In this document: piece after piece, positions 17,591 through 25,393 of the stretch | Layout: the number at the start of each line of letters is the position of its first letter | How positions within the stretch are numbered: the stretch's first letter is position 1 | Assembly (NCBI RefSeq): GCF_014646115.1 | Contig: NZ_BMMV01000023.1 | Coordinates: 1-64,000, forward strand | Direction: 5' to 3' | DNA from: Streptomyces camponoticapitis | GTDB lineage: Bacteria; Actinomycetota; Actinomycetes; Streptomycetales; Streptomycetaceae | Length of the DNA: 64,000 nucleotides | Program-made: the position numbers and the translations under genes | Notes under the pieces: generated by a model | The model's database searches: none | Told to the model about the DNA's origin: nothing | Seen by the model: the letters and a program-made list of their open reading frames with translations, nothing else

Positions 17591-17998
17591 TCAGATGCGG
17601 CCGACGACCTTGCGGGGTGTGATCCGGACGACGACGCGCCGGCCTTCCCCCGCCCCTCCGGGGTTGAAGTCGGCGTAGACCTTGCCGGTGTACTTCACCG
17701 ACAGCTCGTCGATGAGCTCCTGTCCGCCCTCCGTACTGAGGGTGGCCGTGCCGCGGATCTCGGCGTACGCGTACGGGGCGTCGAAGGGCTGGAGCATCAC
17801 GGTCACCCTCGGGTCGCGGCGCAGGTTCTCCGTCTTGCGGCGGCCCTCCGCGGTCGAGATGAGGATGTCCTCGCCGTCACGCTTCACCCATACCGGGGAG
17901 ACCTGGGGGCTGCCGTCGGGCTGGATGGTGGCGATGGCGACGAAGACGGGGCCGTCGAGAAGCTTCTTCAGCTCCTCGGAGAGAAGGGAGGGTGCCAT
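17591..17998 (-). CDS. PPOX-class (pyridoxamine-phosphate-oxidase-like) flavin/F420-dependent protein
   Basis: A 135-residue split-barrel protein starting MAPSLLSEELKKLLDGPVF. Diagnostic features are FVAIATIQPDGSPQVSPVWV (residues about 19-38), the phosphate-binding stretch ISTAEGRRKTENLRRDPRV (about 48-66) and YAEIRGTATLS. Actinobacterial PPOX proteins of this size usually bind F420 or FMN and reduce small substrates; a biliverdin- or quinone-reductase role is possible but not determinable. It is a single gene between cysS and ispF on the minus strand with about 185-base gaps on both sides. Confidence 0.82.
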   Translation of the reverse strand: MAPSLLSEELKKLLDGPVFVAIATIQPDGSPQVSPVWVKRDGEDILISTAEGRRKTENLRRDPRVTVMLQPFDAPYAYAEIRGTATLSTEGGQELIDELSVKYTGKVYADFNPGGAGEGRRVVVRITPRKVVGRI

Positions 17999-18185
17999 GG
18001 GTGATGCCTTCCTACGGAGGGGGGCCACTGCGGTACGCGGACCCGGTGATGATTCGTCAACCGGCTCCGGCCCCACGGTATTTCGGGCCGCGCGGTCCTG
18101 TCCGCACGCGGCCCGGGTCGGCGCGCACGGGTGCCGGTCCGCGCTGGTGCCGGTCCGCGCGGCGCGTCACAAGCCGCGCCGGCGT

Positions 18186-18731
18186 TCAGCCCGCGCGCAC
18201 CAGCAGCGCCGTGGCGATCGCCGCCAGGCCCTCGCCGCGCCCGGTCAGCCCGAGCCCGTCGGTGGTCGTGCCCGACACGGAGACGGGCGCGCCGACCGCC
18301 TCCGACAGCACCTTCGTCGCTTCGGCGCGCCGCTTGCCGATCTTCGGCCGTACACCGATGACCTGGACGGCGACGTTGCCGATGACGAAGCCCTCCGCGC
18401 GGACGATCCTGGCCGCCTCCTTGAGGAGGGTGACGCCGGAGGCGCCGGACCACTCGGGCCGTGAGGTCCCGAAGTGGGCGCCGAGGTCGCCCGCGCCGGC
18501 GGCGGAGAACAGCGCGTCGCAGGCGGCGTGGGCGGCGACGTCGCCGTCGGAGTGCCCGGCGAGGCCGTGGCCGTCGTTCTCGGGGCCGTCCCACAGCAGG
18601 CCGGCGCACCACAGCTCACGACCGGCCTCGAAGGCGTGCACGTCCGTACCGATGCCGATCAGCGGCAGACCGGTGAGCGGCGGACCCGCCGGAAGCTGGG
18701 CCCCCGGCCGGGAGGCGGAGTCAGAATCCAT
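18186..18731 (-). CDS. ispF: IspF, 2-C-methyl-D-erythritol 2,4-cyclodiphosphate synthase
   Basis: A 181-residue MEP-pathway enzyme. After a 22-residue variable N-terminus comes GIGTDVHAFE (zinc ligands Asp/His), GLAGHSDGDVAAHA (third zinc His and substrate loop), DLGAHFGTSRPEW and NVAVQVIGVRPKI, and the C-terminal GTTTDGLGLTGRGEG. All conserved residues are present. It cyclises CDP-ME-2-phosphate with loss of CMP. Its start overlaps the end of ispD by 11 bases, so the two are translationally coupled, as in many actinobacteria. In this organism it supplies C5 units for menaquinone, lipid carriers and terpenes. Confidence 0.95.
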   Translation of the reverse strand: MDSDSASRPGAQLPAGPPLTGLPLIGIGTDVHAFEAGRELWCAGLLWDGPENDGHGLAGHSDGDVAAHAACDALFSAAGAGDLGAHFGTSRPEWSGASGVTLLKEAARIVRAEGFVIGNVAVQVIGVRPKIGKRRAEATKVLSEAVGAPVSVSGTTTDGLGLTGRGEGLAAIATALLVRAG

Positions 18732-19467
18732 CGTTGGCCCTCCTGCGGGCGAGTACGGCCTCGGCGAGCAGCAGGTCCAGCGGCCGGGTCACCTTGAACG
18801 CCTCCTCGTGGCCGGGTACGACCACGACGGGCTCACCGAGCCGCTCGACGAGCCCCGCGTCGTCCGTCGCGCCCTGGCCGGCCAGGGGCACGGTCAGATG
18901 CGCGCGTACGAGCGTCTCCCGGTCGAAGCCCTGCGGAGTCTGTACGGCGCGCAGCCGGGCGCGCTCGGGAGTGGCCACGACAGGCTCGGGCTGGTCCCGC
19001 TCGCCTGGCTCCACCTCTTTGACAGTGTCCGTGAGCGGCAGGGCGGGTACGACGGCGGGCGCGCCGGCCCGTACGGCGTCGACCACCGCGTCGACCGTGT
19101 CGACCGGCACGAGCGGCCTGGCGGCGTCGTGGACGAGAACGGTCGTGATGTCGTCCGGCAGGGCCTCCACGCCGAGCCGTACGGATTCCTGGCGGGTCCC
19201 GCCGCCGGGCACCACGAGATAGTCCGTGCGCGTGGGCAGCGAGTGCTCGTCCAGGAGCAGCCTCACCGCCGCGGTGTCCTCGGGCGGGGCCACCAGGACC
19301 ACGAGGGAGACGGCGCGGGAGGCCGCCATGGCCCGTACCGCGTGGACCAGCATCGGGGTGCCCCCGAGGGCACGCAGCGCCTTGGGGGCGCCGGGGCCGA
19401 GCCGTATGCCACGGCCCGCCGCGGGGATCACGGCGGCGGTGCGGTGTCGGCTCGATTCGTCTGACAT
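18721..19467 (-). CDS. ispD: IspD, 2-C-methyl-D-erythritol 4-phosphate cytidylyltransferase
   Basis: A 248-residue cytidylyltransferase from ATG 19467 (MSDESSRHRTAAVIPAAGRG). Motifs: AVIPAAGRGIRLGPGAPKAL (CTP-binding loop, residues about 11-30), VVPGGGTRQESV (about 87-98), VLVHDAARPLVP (about 110-121) and RAVQTPQGF (about 172-180). It makes CDP-ME from MEP and CTP. It is coupled to ispF downstream. A 500-base non-coding interval separates it from carD upstream, so it may have its own promoter, although the carD-ispD order is conserved in actinobacteria. Confidence 0.95.
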   Translation of the reverse strand: MSDESSRHRTAAVIPAAGRGIRLGPGAPKALRALGGTPMLVHAVRAMAASRAVSLVVLVAPPEDTAAVRLLLDEHSLPTRTDYLVVPGGGTRQESVRLGVEALPDDITTVLVHDAARPLVPVDTVDAVVDAVRAGAPAVVPALPLTDTVKEVEPGERDQPEPVVATPERARLRAVQTPQGFDRETLVRAHLTVPLAGQGATDDAGLVERLGEPVVVVPGHEEAFKVTRPLDLLLAEAVLARRRANDGF

Positions 19468-19967
19468 CGGTTGCACTCCGGCAGGTTTGTTTCCTCGGCC
19501 GACATGGGTATGGCCCCAAACGTGCCGGGCGCGGCACCTTGACCGGACCCTTCCGTGACACTGGTTGAGACCAGCTGCGCCAGCTGCCCCGGGCCCGGCA
19601 CACCAGGACCGGCACAGGCGTGTGTGCCGGATGCGCGTGCGGACACGGGGACTGCGGGAAATTCGGTTGGTGTGACGGGGTGTCACAGCCGAGAGTAGAT
19701 CTTAGGGCCAGACGAGACCGTTGAATCAGGGCCCGAAGAGATTCCACGCATGGGATTCCGCCCGTGGGATTTCCCAGGCCGGCCGCGATGGGCATGCCGC
19801 AGTGCCCGGCGACGCAACGTTGAAATCCAAATGGAATCACTGCTGGTCAGCGGGCACCGCGGCATTCATGCGTGGTCCTGTTCACGCCCGGCTGCTGATC
19901 GGGCGGGTGTGTGCTGTCGCGCACACCGTCCGTGTGGAGCAGCCGGGACATCCGGGTCAGGCCCCGG
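19468..19967. other. 500-base intergenic region between carD and ispD
   Basis: No convincing gene. It contains a probable carD terminator at 19906-19927 (GGTGTGTGC / GCGCACACC, one G-T pair, loop TGTC). It also contains an inverted repeat TGTGAC-GGGGT-GTCACA at 19671-19687 that could be a regulator site for ispD. The region near 19680-19760 is relatively AT-rich and is the best place for an ispD promoter, but no -10/-35 pair is clear. Confidence 0.45.
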
Positions 19968-20450
19968 TCAGGACGCGAGAACCTCGTCCAGCAGGGCCTC
20001 GGCCTTGTCCTCGTTCGTGTTCTCCGCGAGAGCCAGCTCGCTCACCAGAATCTGGCGCGCCTTGGCGAGCATGCGCTTCTCACCTGCGGAGAGTCCACGC
20101 TCTCGTTCCCGACGCCAGAGGTCGCGGACCACTTCGGCGACCTTGATGACATCGCCGGAGGCGAGCTTCTCAAGATTTGCCTTGTAGCGCCGGGACCAGT
20201 TCGTCGGCTCTTCTGCGTACGGCGCCCTCAGCACCTCGAAGACCCGGTCCAGCCCATCCTGACCGACCACATCGCGTACTCCGACGAACTCCGCATTGTC
20301 CGCGGGGACACGAACCGTCAGGTCGCCCTGGGCGACCTTGAGCACCAAGTAGGTCTTGTCCACGCCTTTGATCTGACGAGTTTCGATAGCCTCGATCAGC
20401 GCGGCCCCGTGATGGGGATAGACCACGGTGTCGCCAACCTTGAACGTCAT
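19968..20450 (-). CDS. carD: CarD-family RNA polymerase-binding transcription factor
   Basis: A 160-residue CarD protein. The N-terminal Tudor-like RNAP-interacting domain (MTFKVGDTVVYPHHGAALIEAIE, to about residue 55) is followed by the helical DNA-binding domain with the conserved tryptophan in NWSRRYKANLEKL (about 84-96) and RDLWRRERERGLSAGEK. It binds the beta subunit and stabilises the open complex at rRNA and other promoters in mycobacteria; it is usually essential there. Full length and all signature parts are intact. It is adjacent to ispD-ispF, the standard neighbourhood. Confidence 0.95.
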   Translation of the reverse strand: MTFKVGDTVVYPHHGAALIEAIETRQIKGVDKTYLVLKVAQGDLTVRVPADNAEFVGVRDVVGQDGLDRVFEVLRAPYAEEPTNWSRRYKANLEKLASGDVIKVAEVVRDLWRRERERGLSAGEKRMLAKARQILVSELALAENTNEDKAEALLDEVLAS

Positions 20451-21107
20451 GTGACAGGTACCCCTTCCGTGGCTATCCAGGGTAACACGGGAACGGCTTC
20501 TTCTGAATGGCGTTTTCGCAGGTCAGGACGGTTCTCGGGGCTTGACAACAGCAATAGGAACGTGCTGCGAACGCCTTCCGGAAGCGGGTATTCGCAGGTG
20601 GGAGCGGCTACGAAGCCGCACGGAAACACACGTGTTCCACCACCCGGAACCCTGTCCCGCGGGGGTGAACGTCCCCATTTGTCTGGTTCCAAGGGTGGAA
20701 CTTCCCATACTCCGTTCGGACGCCGGTCGCACGTACGGACGGAAGTGTGAACCCAATCGGAATTTGATCACCGGGCTCCTCACCCGCGACGTATCGGGCG
20801 GGTATGAAGTGGCGTATCGCACTGCGTACGGCATGGGTTTCGGAAGCCGTCGGGCGCTATTCGTAAGGAATGTGTGTCGGGTCGGGGAATTGATCACCGG
20901 ACTTATGTGAACGGCGTACTAAACATGTCCTCGACACTCACTCGCGTACTCCGCCGAGAAGGACCGACGGCGGGGACCGCCGTGGGCCGGGCGCCGTTGA
21001 GGGCGGGTCGGGTGCGAAGGCGCGAGGGGGGCTCGGTAACCTGGGCCCGCTGAACCATCGTTGACCCGTCATTAGCCTGTCCGTACGTCCAAGGAGTTGC
21101 CGCCGCC
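20451..21107. other. 657-base region between divergent carD and lipoprotein genes
   Basis: No supported gene; one 122-codon frame (20542-20910) has unlikely composition and no ribosome site. The region holds promoters for both divergent genes, not resolved in detail. It contains an imperfect direct repeat, GGAATTTGATCACCGGGCT at 20759-20777 and GGAATTGATCACCGGACT at 20886-20903, each with a TGATCA palindrome. An unusually AT-containing stretch leads into the lipoprotein gene (AAGGAG ribosome site at about 21091). Confidence 0.45.
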
Positions 21108-21878
21108 GTGAGCCGCAGCCTTCGACGCGGCACCCTCGCCGCGTCTGCCATCGCGTTCTCGATCGCCTCGCTCGCCGCGTGCGGTGCCGGCATCGAGGCG
21201 CAGACGCTCGGCGTCCGACCTGACAACGCCGCGACCTCGATCGGTGACATCACCGTCCAGAACGCCACGGTCGTCACCCAGCCGAAGGCCACCGACGAGG
21301 GCCCCGCCGTCGTCACGGCGAAGGTCTTCAACAACGGCCGCACCCAGCAGACGCTCGACGCGATCACGCTGCCGGACAGCGGTGCCACGGTGAAGATCAC
21401 CCCGGCGAAGGGCAAGGGCGCGCTCACCGTGCCCGCCAACGGCTCGGTCCTGATCGGCGGCGAGGGCAACGCCTCCGCAGTGATCGAGAGCGGCGGCGAG
21501 GAAGCGCGCAACGGCGACGCCCAGCGGGTCGTCTTCCAGTTCAGCGACACCGGCGATGTCGCGCTCGATGCCTTCGTGGTGCCGGCGACCGGCCCCTTCA
21601 CCGACTTCGGGCCGAGCGCGCTGCCTTCACCGCCGGCCGAGGAGTCGGGAGAGCCCAGCGGATCCCCCGCCGCCACCGAGGGCGCGTCCGGCGCGCCCTC
21701 GGACGGAGAGACGGACGCGCCCTCGGACGGAGTGACGGACGGCGGGACGGCCGAGGAGAGCGGAGCACCCGGCGACAACGCCGATGAGGGCACCGTCGAG
21801 GGCGCGGACGAGGGCACCGACCAGGAGGACACCCCGGCGACGGACGCCGCGTCCGCGTCGGCGAACACCGAGCACTGA
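21108..21878 (+). CDS. lipoprotein, DUF461-type
   Basis: A 256-residue protein from GTG 21108 with a lipoprotein signal: basic start (SRSLRRG), hydrophobic segment, and lipobox SLAAC with the lipidated Cys at about residue 25. The mature part to about residue 165 is an Ig-like/beta domain (ATSIGDITVQNATVVTQP, VTAKVFNNG, VPANGSVLIGG, VVFQFSDTGDVAL), like the copper-chaperone-like actinobacterial lipoproteins. The last 80 residues are an acidic Glu/Gly/Ala/Ser/Thr/Pro linker, probably unstructured. It sits next to phoP-phoR in a convergent orientation with a shared terminator. The function in Streptomyces is unknown. Confidence 0.8.
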   Translation: MSRSLRRGTLAASAIAFSIASLAACGAGIEAQTLGVRPDNAATSIGDITVQNATVVTQPKATDEGPAVVTAKVFNNGRTQQTLDAITLPDSGATVKITPAKGKGALTVPANGSVLIGGEGNASAVIESGGEEARNGDAQRVVFQFSDTGDVALDAFVVPATGPFTDFGPSALPSPPAEESGEPSGSPAATEGASGAPSDGETDAPSDGVTDGGTAEESGAPGDNADEGTVEGADEGTDQEDTPATDAASASANTEH

Positions 21879-21935
21879 CACGGACCGGCAGGGCAGCCGC
21901 GGACCGTACGCCGTGGACCGGCAGCCGTACGCGTG

Positions 21936-21970
21936 AGGGCGCCGCACCGGACATCCCGGTGCGGCGCCCT
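21936..21970. terminator. bidirectional terminator between lipoprotein and phoP
   Basis: A perfect 15-bp stem: AGGGCGCCGCACCGG (21936-21950) and its complement (21956-21970), loop ACATC. It serves the convergent lipoprotein and phoR-phoP transcripts. Confidence 0.85.
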
Positions 21971-22087
21971 CCTGCGCGTAACGCCGTGCAAGTGCCGCCC
22001 CACGCGCGCGCGACACCTGGACCCGCGCTCACGCCCGCGGCGGACACGGGTCGAAGCAGGGGCCTGGGGACTGGAGGGTGGGGCGGT

Positions 22088-22768
22088 TTACGGCTCGAAC
22101 TTGTAGCCGAGACCGCGCACCGTCACCAGATACCGGGGCGCCCCCGGATCGGGCTCGATCTTGGCGCGCAGCCGCTTGACGTGGACGTCGAGGGTCTTGG
22201 TGTCCCCCACGTAGTCCGCGCCCCAGACCCGGTCGATGAGCTGCATACGGGTCAGCACACGGCCCGCGTTGCGCAGCAGCATCTCCAGGAGGTCGAACTC
22301 CTTCAGCGGCAGGTCGACCTTGCCGCCGGAGACCGTCACGACATGACGGTCCACGTCCATCCGGACCGGCCCCGCCTCCAGAGCGGCCGGCGCGACCTCC
22401 TCCGGCTCGCCCCTGCGGCGCAGGACGGCGCGGATGCGCGCCACCAGCTCCCGCGAGGAGAAGGGCTTGGTCACATAGTCGTCGGCTCCTATTTCCAGGC
22501 CGACGACCTTGTCGATCTCACTGTCCTTGGCGGTCACCATGATCACCGGGACATTGGACTTGCCGCGCAGCTGCCGGCACACCTCGGTGCCGGGCAGACC
22601 GGGCAGCATCAGGTCGAGGAGGACGAGATCGGCGCCGTTGCGTTCGAACTCGTCGAGCCCCGCGGGCCCGGTGGTCGCGATCGCGACCTCGAAGCCTTCC
22701 TTGCGGAGCATGTAGGAAAGAGCGTCGCTGAAGGATTCCTCATCCTCGACGACGAGCACTCGGGTCAC
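22088..22768 (-). CDS. phoP: PhoP, OmpR-type response regulator of phosphate control
   Basis: A 226-residue response regulator. The receiver has the acidic pair (VEDE, residues 7-10), phospho-acceptor Asp52 in LLDLMLPG, VIMVTAKD and Lys in YVTKPFS. The OmpR-type winged helix (about 130-226) shows PLKEFDLLEMLLRNAGRVL, TRMQLIDRVWG and VDVHVKRLRAKIE-type motifs ending VRGLGYKFEP. PhoP directs the Pho regulon and represses antibiotic production in Streptomyces. Its start overlaps the phoR stop, giving a phoR-phoP operon transcribed from the PHO-box region at 24099-24131. Confidence 0.95.
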   Translation of the reverse strand: MTRVLVVEDEESFSDALSYMLRKEGFEVAIATTGPAGLDEFERNGADLVLLDLMLPGLPGTEVCRQLRGKSNVPVIMVTAKDSEIDKVVGLEIGADDYVTKPFSSRELVARIRAVLRRRGEPEEVAPAALEAGPVRMDVDRHVVTVSGGKVDLPLKEFDLLEMLLRNAGRVLTRMQLIDRVWGADYVGDTKTLDVHVKRLRAKIEPDPGAPRYLVTVRGLGYKFEP

Positions 22769-24024
22769 GGAAGGACCTCCGGGGCAGGGATCTCAGTCGA
22801 TTGGTCAAGATCGTTGACGTCGTGAAAGCGGCGCTGGGCGACTTCGTCCGGGCCGGTGGGTGTGCGGTCCCGTCCGGCGCCCGCCTCGGGGAGCCTCAGG
22901 GTGAAGGTGGAGCCCTGGCCTTCGGAGCTCCACATCGTGACCTCCCCGCCGTGCGAGGCGGCCACGTGTTTGACGATGGCCAGGCCGAGGCCCGTACCAC
23001 CGGTGGCTCGGGAGCGGGCCGGATCGACGCGGTAGAACCGCTCGAAGACCCGCTCACGGTCTTTCTCGGAGATGCCGATCCCCTGGTCGGTGACGGCTAT
23101 CTCGATCAGATCCCCGCCGGGCGCGGCCACGTGCCGGGCCGCGACGCCCACACGTGTGCGGGCCGGGGAGTAGTTGACGGCGTTCTCGACGAGATTGCCG
23201 AGGGCGGCGGCCAGCTGGCCGCGGTTACCCCAGACTCGCAGATCGGCGGCGCCGCCGGCGGCCATCGTGATCTGCTTCGTGGACGCGGCATGCCGGGACC
23301 TGTCGATGGCCTCGGCGACCAGTTCGTCCACACGTACCGGTTCGGCGTCCTCCAGCGGGTCGTCGTTCTGCACCCGCGAGAGGTCGATGAGTTCCTGTAC
23401 GAGATTGGTGAGCCGGGTCGCCTCGATCTGCATACGGCCCGCGAAGCGGGTGACCGCCTCGGGGTCGTCCGAAGCGTCCATGACGGCTTCGGAGAGCAGG
23501 GAGAGCGCCCCGGTGGGGGTCTTGAGCTCATGGCTGACATTCGCCACGAAGTCACGCCGGACCGCTTCGATCCTGCGCGCCTCCGTGAGGTCCTCGACCA
23601 GCAGCAGGACGAGACGGGAGCCGAGCGGTGCCACCCGGGCCGAGACGGCCAGGGCCTCGCCCCGGCCGGTGCCGCGCCTGGGCAGGTCCAGCTCCACCTG
23701 ACGTATCTCACCGTCGCGGCGGGTGTCGCGCGCCATGTGCAGCATCGGGTCGACGGCCAGTTTGCCGCCCCTGACCAGGCCCAGCGCGTACGCGGCGGAG
23801 CTGGCCTTGACCACCGAGTCGCTCTCGTCGAGCACGACGGCGGAGGAACGGAGGACGGAGAGGACGGTGTCGACACCTGGCGGAAGACCAGCCTCCGTAT
23901 GCAGTGAGCTACGGGTGGGCCTGGCCTGGTCGCGCTCGCTCCAGCGGAACGCCAGCATGGCGATCACGCCGGTACACGCCCCGGCGATCGCTGCCAATGC
24001 GGCGACTGCCGCGTTCACGTCCAT
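22765..24024 (-). CDS. phoR: PhoR, phosphate-sensing histidine kinase
   Basis: A 419-residue sensor kinase from ATG 24024 (MDVNAAVAALAAIAGACTG). A single N-terminal membrane segment (about residues 4-25) is followed by a PAS-like cytoplasmic region (about 55-165), the dimerisation box FVANVSHELKTPTGALSLL (about 185-203, phospho-His), an N box NLVENAVNYSP, and ATP-lid motifs DQGIGISEKD and RATGGTGLGLAIVKH. The extracellular loop is essentially absent, as is normal for Streptomyces PhoR. It overlaps phoP by 4 bases. It is divergent from phoU, with the PHO box about 75 bases upstream of its start. Confidence 0.95.
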   Translation of the reverse strand: MDVNAAVAALAAIAGACTGVIAMLAFRWSERDQARPTRSSLHTEAGLPPGVDTVLSVLRSSAVVLDESDSVVKASSAAYALGLVRGGKLAVDPMLHMARDTRRDGEIRQVELDLPRRGTGRGEALAVSARVAPLGSRLVLLLVEDLTEARRIEAVRRDFVANVSHELKTPTGALSLLSEAVMDASDDPEAVTRFAGRMQIEATRLTNLVQELIDLSRVQNDDPLEDAEPVRVDELVAEAIDRSRHAASTKQITMAAGGAADLRVWGNRGQLAAALGNLVENAVNYSPARTRVGVAARHVAAPGGDLIEIAVTDQGIGISEKDRERVFERFYRVDPARSRATGGTGLGLAIVKHVAASHGGEVTMWSSEGQGSTFTLRLPEAGAGRDRTPTGPDEVAQRRFHDVNDLDQSTEIPAPEVLP

Positions 24025-24098
24025 GCTTCCCAGGTTATGCGGGGTGGGCGACACTCTCCCAGCCGTACCGGTGTCTCCTGGAACACTCGTCGCCCAGA

Positions 24099-24131
24099 GT
24101 TCACTGAGGGGAAAGTGCCGGTTCACTTGGG
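24099..24131. promoter_or_regulatory. PHO box (three 11-base direct-repeat units)
   Basis: GTTCACTGAGG (24099-24109), a degenerate unit GGAAAGTGCCG (24110-24120) and GTTCACTTGGG (24121-24131) are contiguous 11-base repeats matching the Streptomyces PhoP-binding unit GTTCAYYYRGG. It lies between divergent phoR and phoU, as in known species, so PhoP probably autoregulates both. Confidence 0.85.
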
Positions 24132-24306
24132 AGGGAGCATCCGGACTCCTGACGGGCCGAACGTGGCACCGTAGGGGGCTCGGAAGACACCCCTGCCCCT
24201 GGCGGTCCGTCGGCGGTCCGTGTGACAAGGACGACGCCGTAGGGGGCCATGACACCTACTTGGACACCCCGGACCACCAGCACGAGAATCCAGAGAGGGA
24301 CACCCC

Positions 24307-24987
24307 ATGCGGGACGCGTACCACGAGGAACTTGACTCGATCGGCGAGGACCTGGTCGAGATGGCCCGGCTGGTCGGGTCGGCGATCGGGCGCGCCACCA
24401 CGTCCATGCTGGACGCGGATCTGAAGCTCGCCGAGAACGTGATCGCCGCCGACCAGAAGGTCGACGACCTCCAGCACGACCTGGAGGCCAGGGCCATCGC
24501 ACTGCTGGCGCGGCAGCAGCCGGTCGCCACCGATCTGCGGATCGTGGTCACGTCGCTGCGGATGAGCGCGGACCTTGAGCGCTCGGGCGACCTGGCGCAG
24601 CACGTCGCCAAGCTGGCCCGGCTCCGCTTCCCGGTCCACGCCGTGCCGCACGACCTGCACGCGACCATCCTGGAGATGGGGCAGCTCGCGCAGCGGCTGA
24701 TGGCGAAGGCGGCCGAGGTCATCATCACCAAGGACGTCGACCTGGCGCTCCAGCTGGAGCAGGACGACGACGAGATGGACCTGCTGCACCGCACGCTGTT
24801 CCAGCACCTGATGGACGACCGGTGGAAGCACGGCATCGAGACGGCGGTGGATGTGACGCTGCTCGGCCGGTACTACGAGCGGTTCGCGGACCACGCGGTG
24901 TCGGTGGCCAAGCGCGTGGTGTACCTGGTGACGGGTGAGCACGCGGACGAGATCCAGCAGGCGGAGGCGCCGGTCGAAGGAGCCTGA
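24307..24987 (+). CDS. phoU: PhoU, phosphate signalling/transport regulator
   Basis: A 226-residue protein of two repeated three-helix PhoU domains. The first has LVGSAIGRATTSMLDADLKLAENVIAADQ-type residues and the second ILEMGQLAQRLMAKAAEVI; both carry the metal-binding E/DxxxD pattern (ERSGDLAQH and ERFADHAVS). It links the Pst transporter to PhoR inhibition in bacteria; in Streptomyces it is itself PhoP-controlled. Start ATG 24307 follows AGAGAGGGACACCCC. It is separated from the next small gene by 185 bases. Confidence 0.95.
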   Translation: MRDAYHEELDSIGEDLVEMARLVGSAIGRATTSMLDADLKLAENVIAADQKVDDLQHDLEARAIALLARQQPVATDLRIVVTSLRMSADLERSGDLAQHVAKLARLRFPVHAVPHDLHATILEMGQLAQRLMAKAAEVIITKDVDLALQLEQDDDEMDLLHRTLFQHLMDDRWKHGIETAVDVTLLGRYYERFADHAVSVAKRVVYLVTGEHADEIQQAEAPVEGA

Positions 24988-25172
24988 CGGCCGGGCTCGA
25001 ACTGCCGGGCCTCGGGGGCTTCGCGGGCCGTGGCCGGGGGGCGCAGGGGGCGTATCGGGGTGGTACTGGAGAGCGCCTGCGCGCATGCGCCGTTGATGCG
25101 CCCGCCACCGGGGGGATGCAATGGGCGAAGACGCCACCCCGTACTCCCTTGCACGCCTTCGAGGAGGAAACC

Positions 25173-25322
25173 ATGGCCGAGTCCCCCATGACCGAAACCG
25201 AGCAGGAAGCGCCTCTCGAACGGGCACGGCTGCCGATCCTCGGCGCCTGCGGCTGCGGCTCGGGCTGCGGCTGCGGCTGCCAGTCGGGCGGACCGTGCGC
25301 CTGCGGGGGCAGCTGCGGCTGA
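25173..25322 (+). CDS. 49-residue Cys-rich peptide, metallothionein-like
   Basis: A small gene with a very strong ribosome site (GAGGAGGAAACC, 1 base gap to ATG). The first 26 residues are acidic and polar (MAESPMTETEQEAPLERARL). The last 25 contain eight Cys in a Gly-rich pattern: GACGCGSGCGCGCQSG and PCACGGSCG. This could bind Zn, Cu or other soft metals or form a thioether/disulfide-rich peptide. It resembles no named family that I can recall with certainty. It lies between phoU and gpmA and is followed at 10 bases by a terminator, so it is an independent transcript. The ribosome site and terminator argue that it is real. Confidence 0.75.
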   Translation: MAESPMTETEQEAPLERARLPILGACGCGSGCGCGCQSGGPCACGGSCG

Positions 25323-25331
25323 CCATGACAA

Positions 25332-25373
25332 GGGCCCGGTCCGGTGGTGGACCTCCACCCGGACCGGGCCCTG
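25332..25373. terminator. bidirectional terminator between Cys-rich peptide and gpmA
   Basis: AGGGCCCGGTCCGG (25332-25345) pairs perfectly with CCGGACCGGGCCCT (25360-25373), and the inner bases can pair further (GTGG/CCAC). It starts 10 bases after the peptide stop and 21 bases from the gpmA 3' end. Confidence 0.85.
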
Positions 25374-25393
25374 CAACATTCCGAACGGCTGGG

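Noticed and set aside
20542..20910. A 122-codon plus-strand frame in the carD-lipoprotein gap
   Set aside because: No ribosome site, unlikely amino-acid composition and no family; treated as intergenic.
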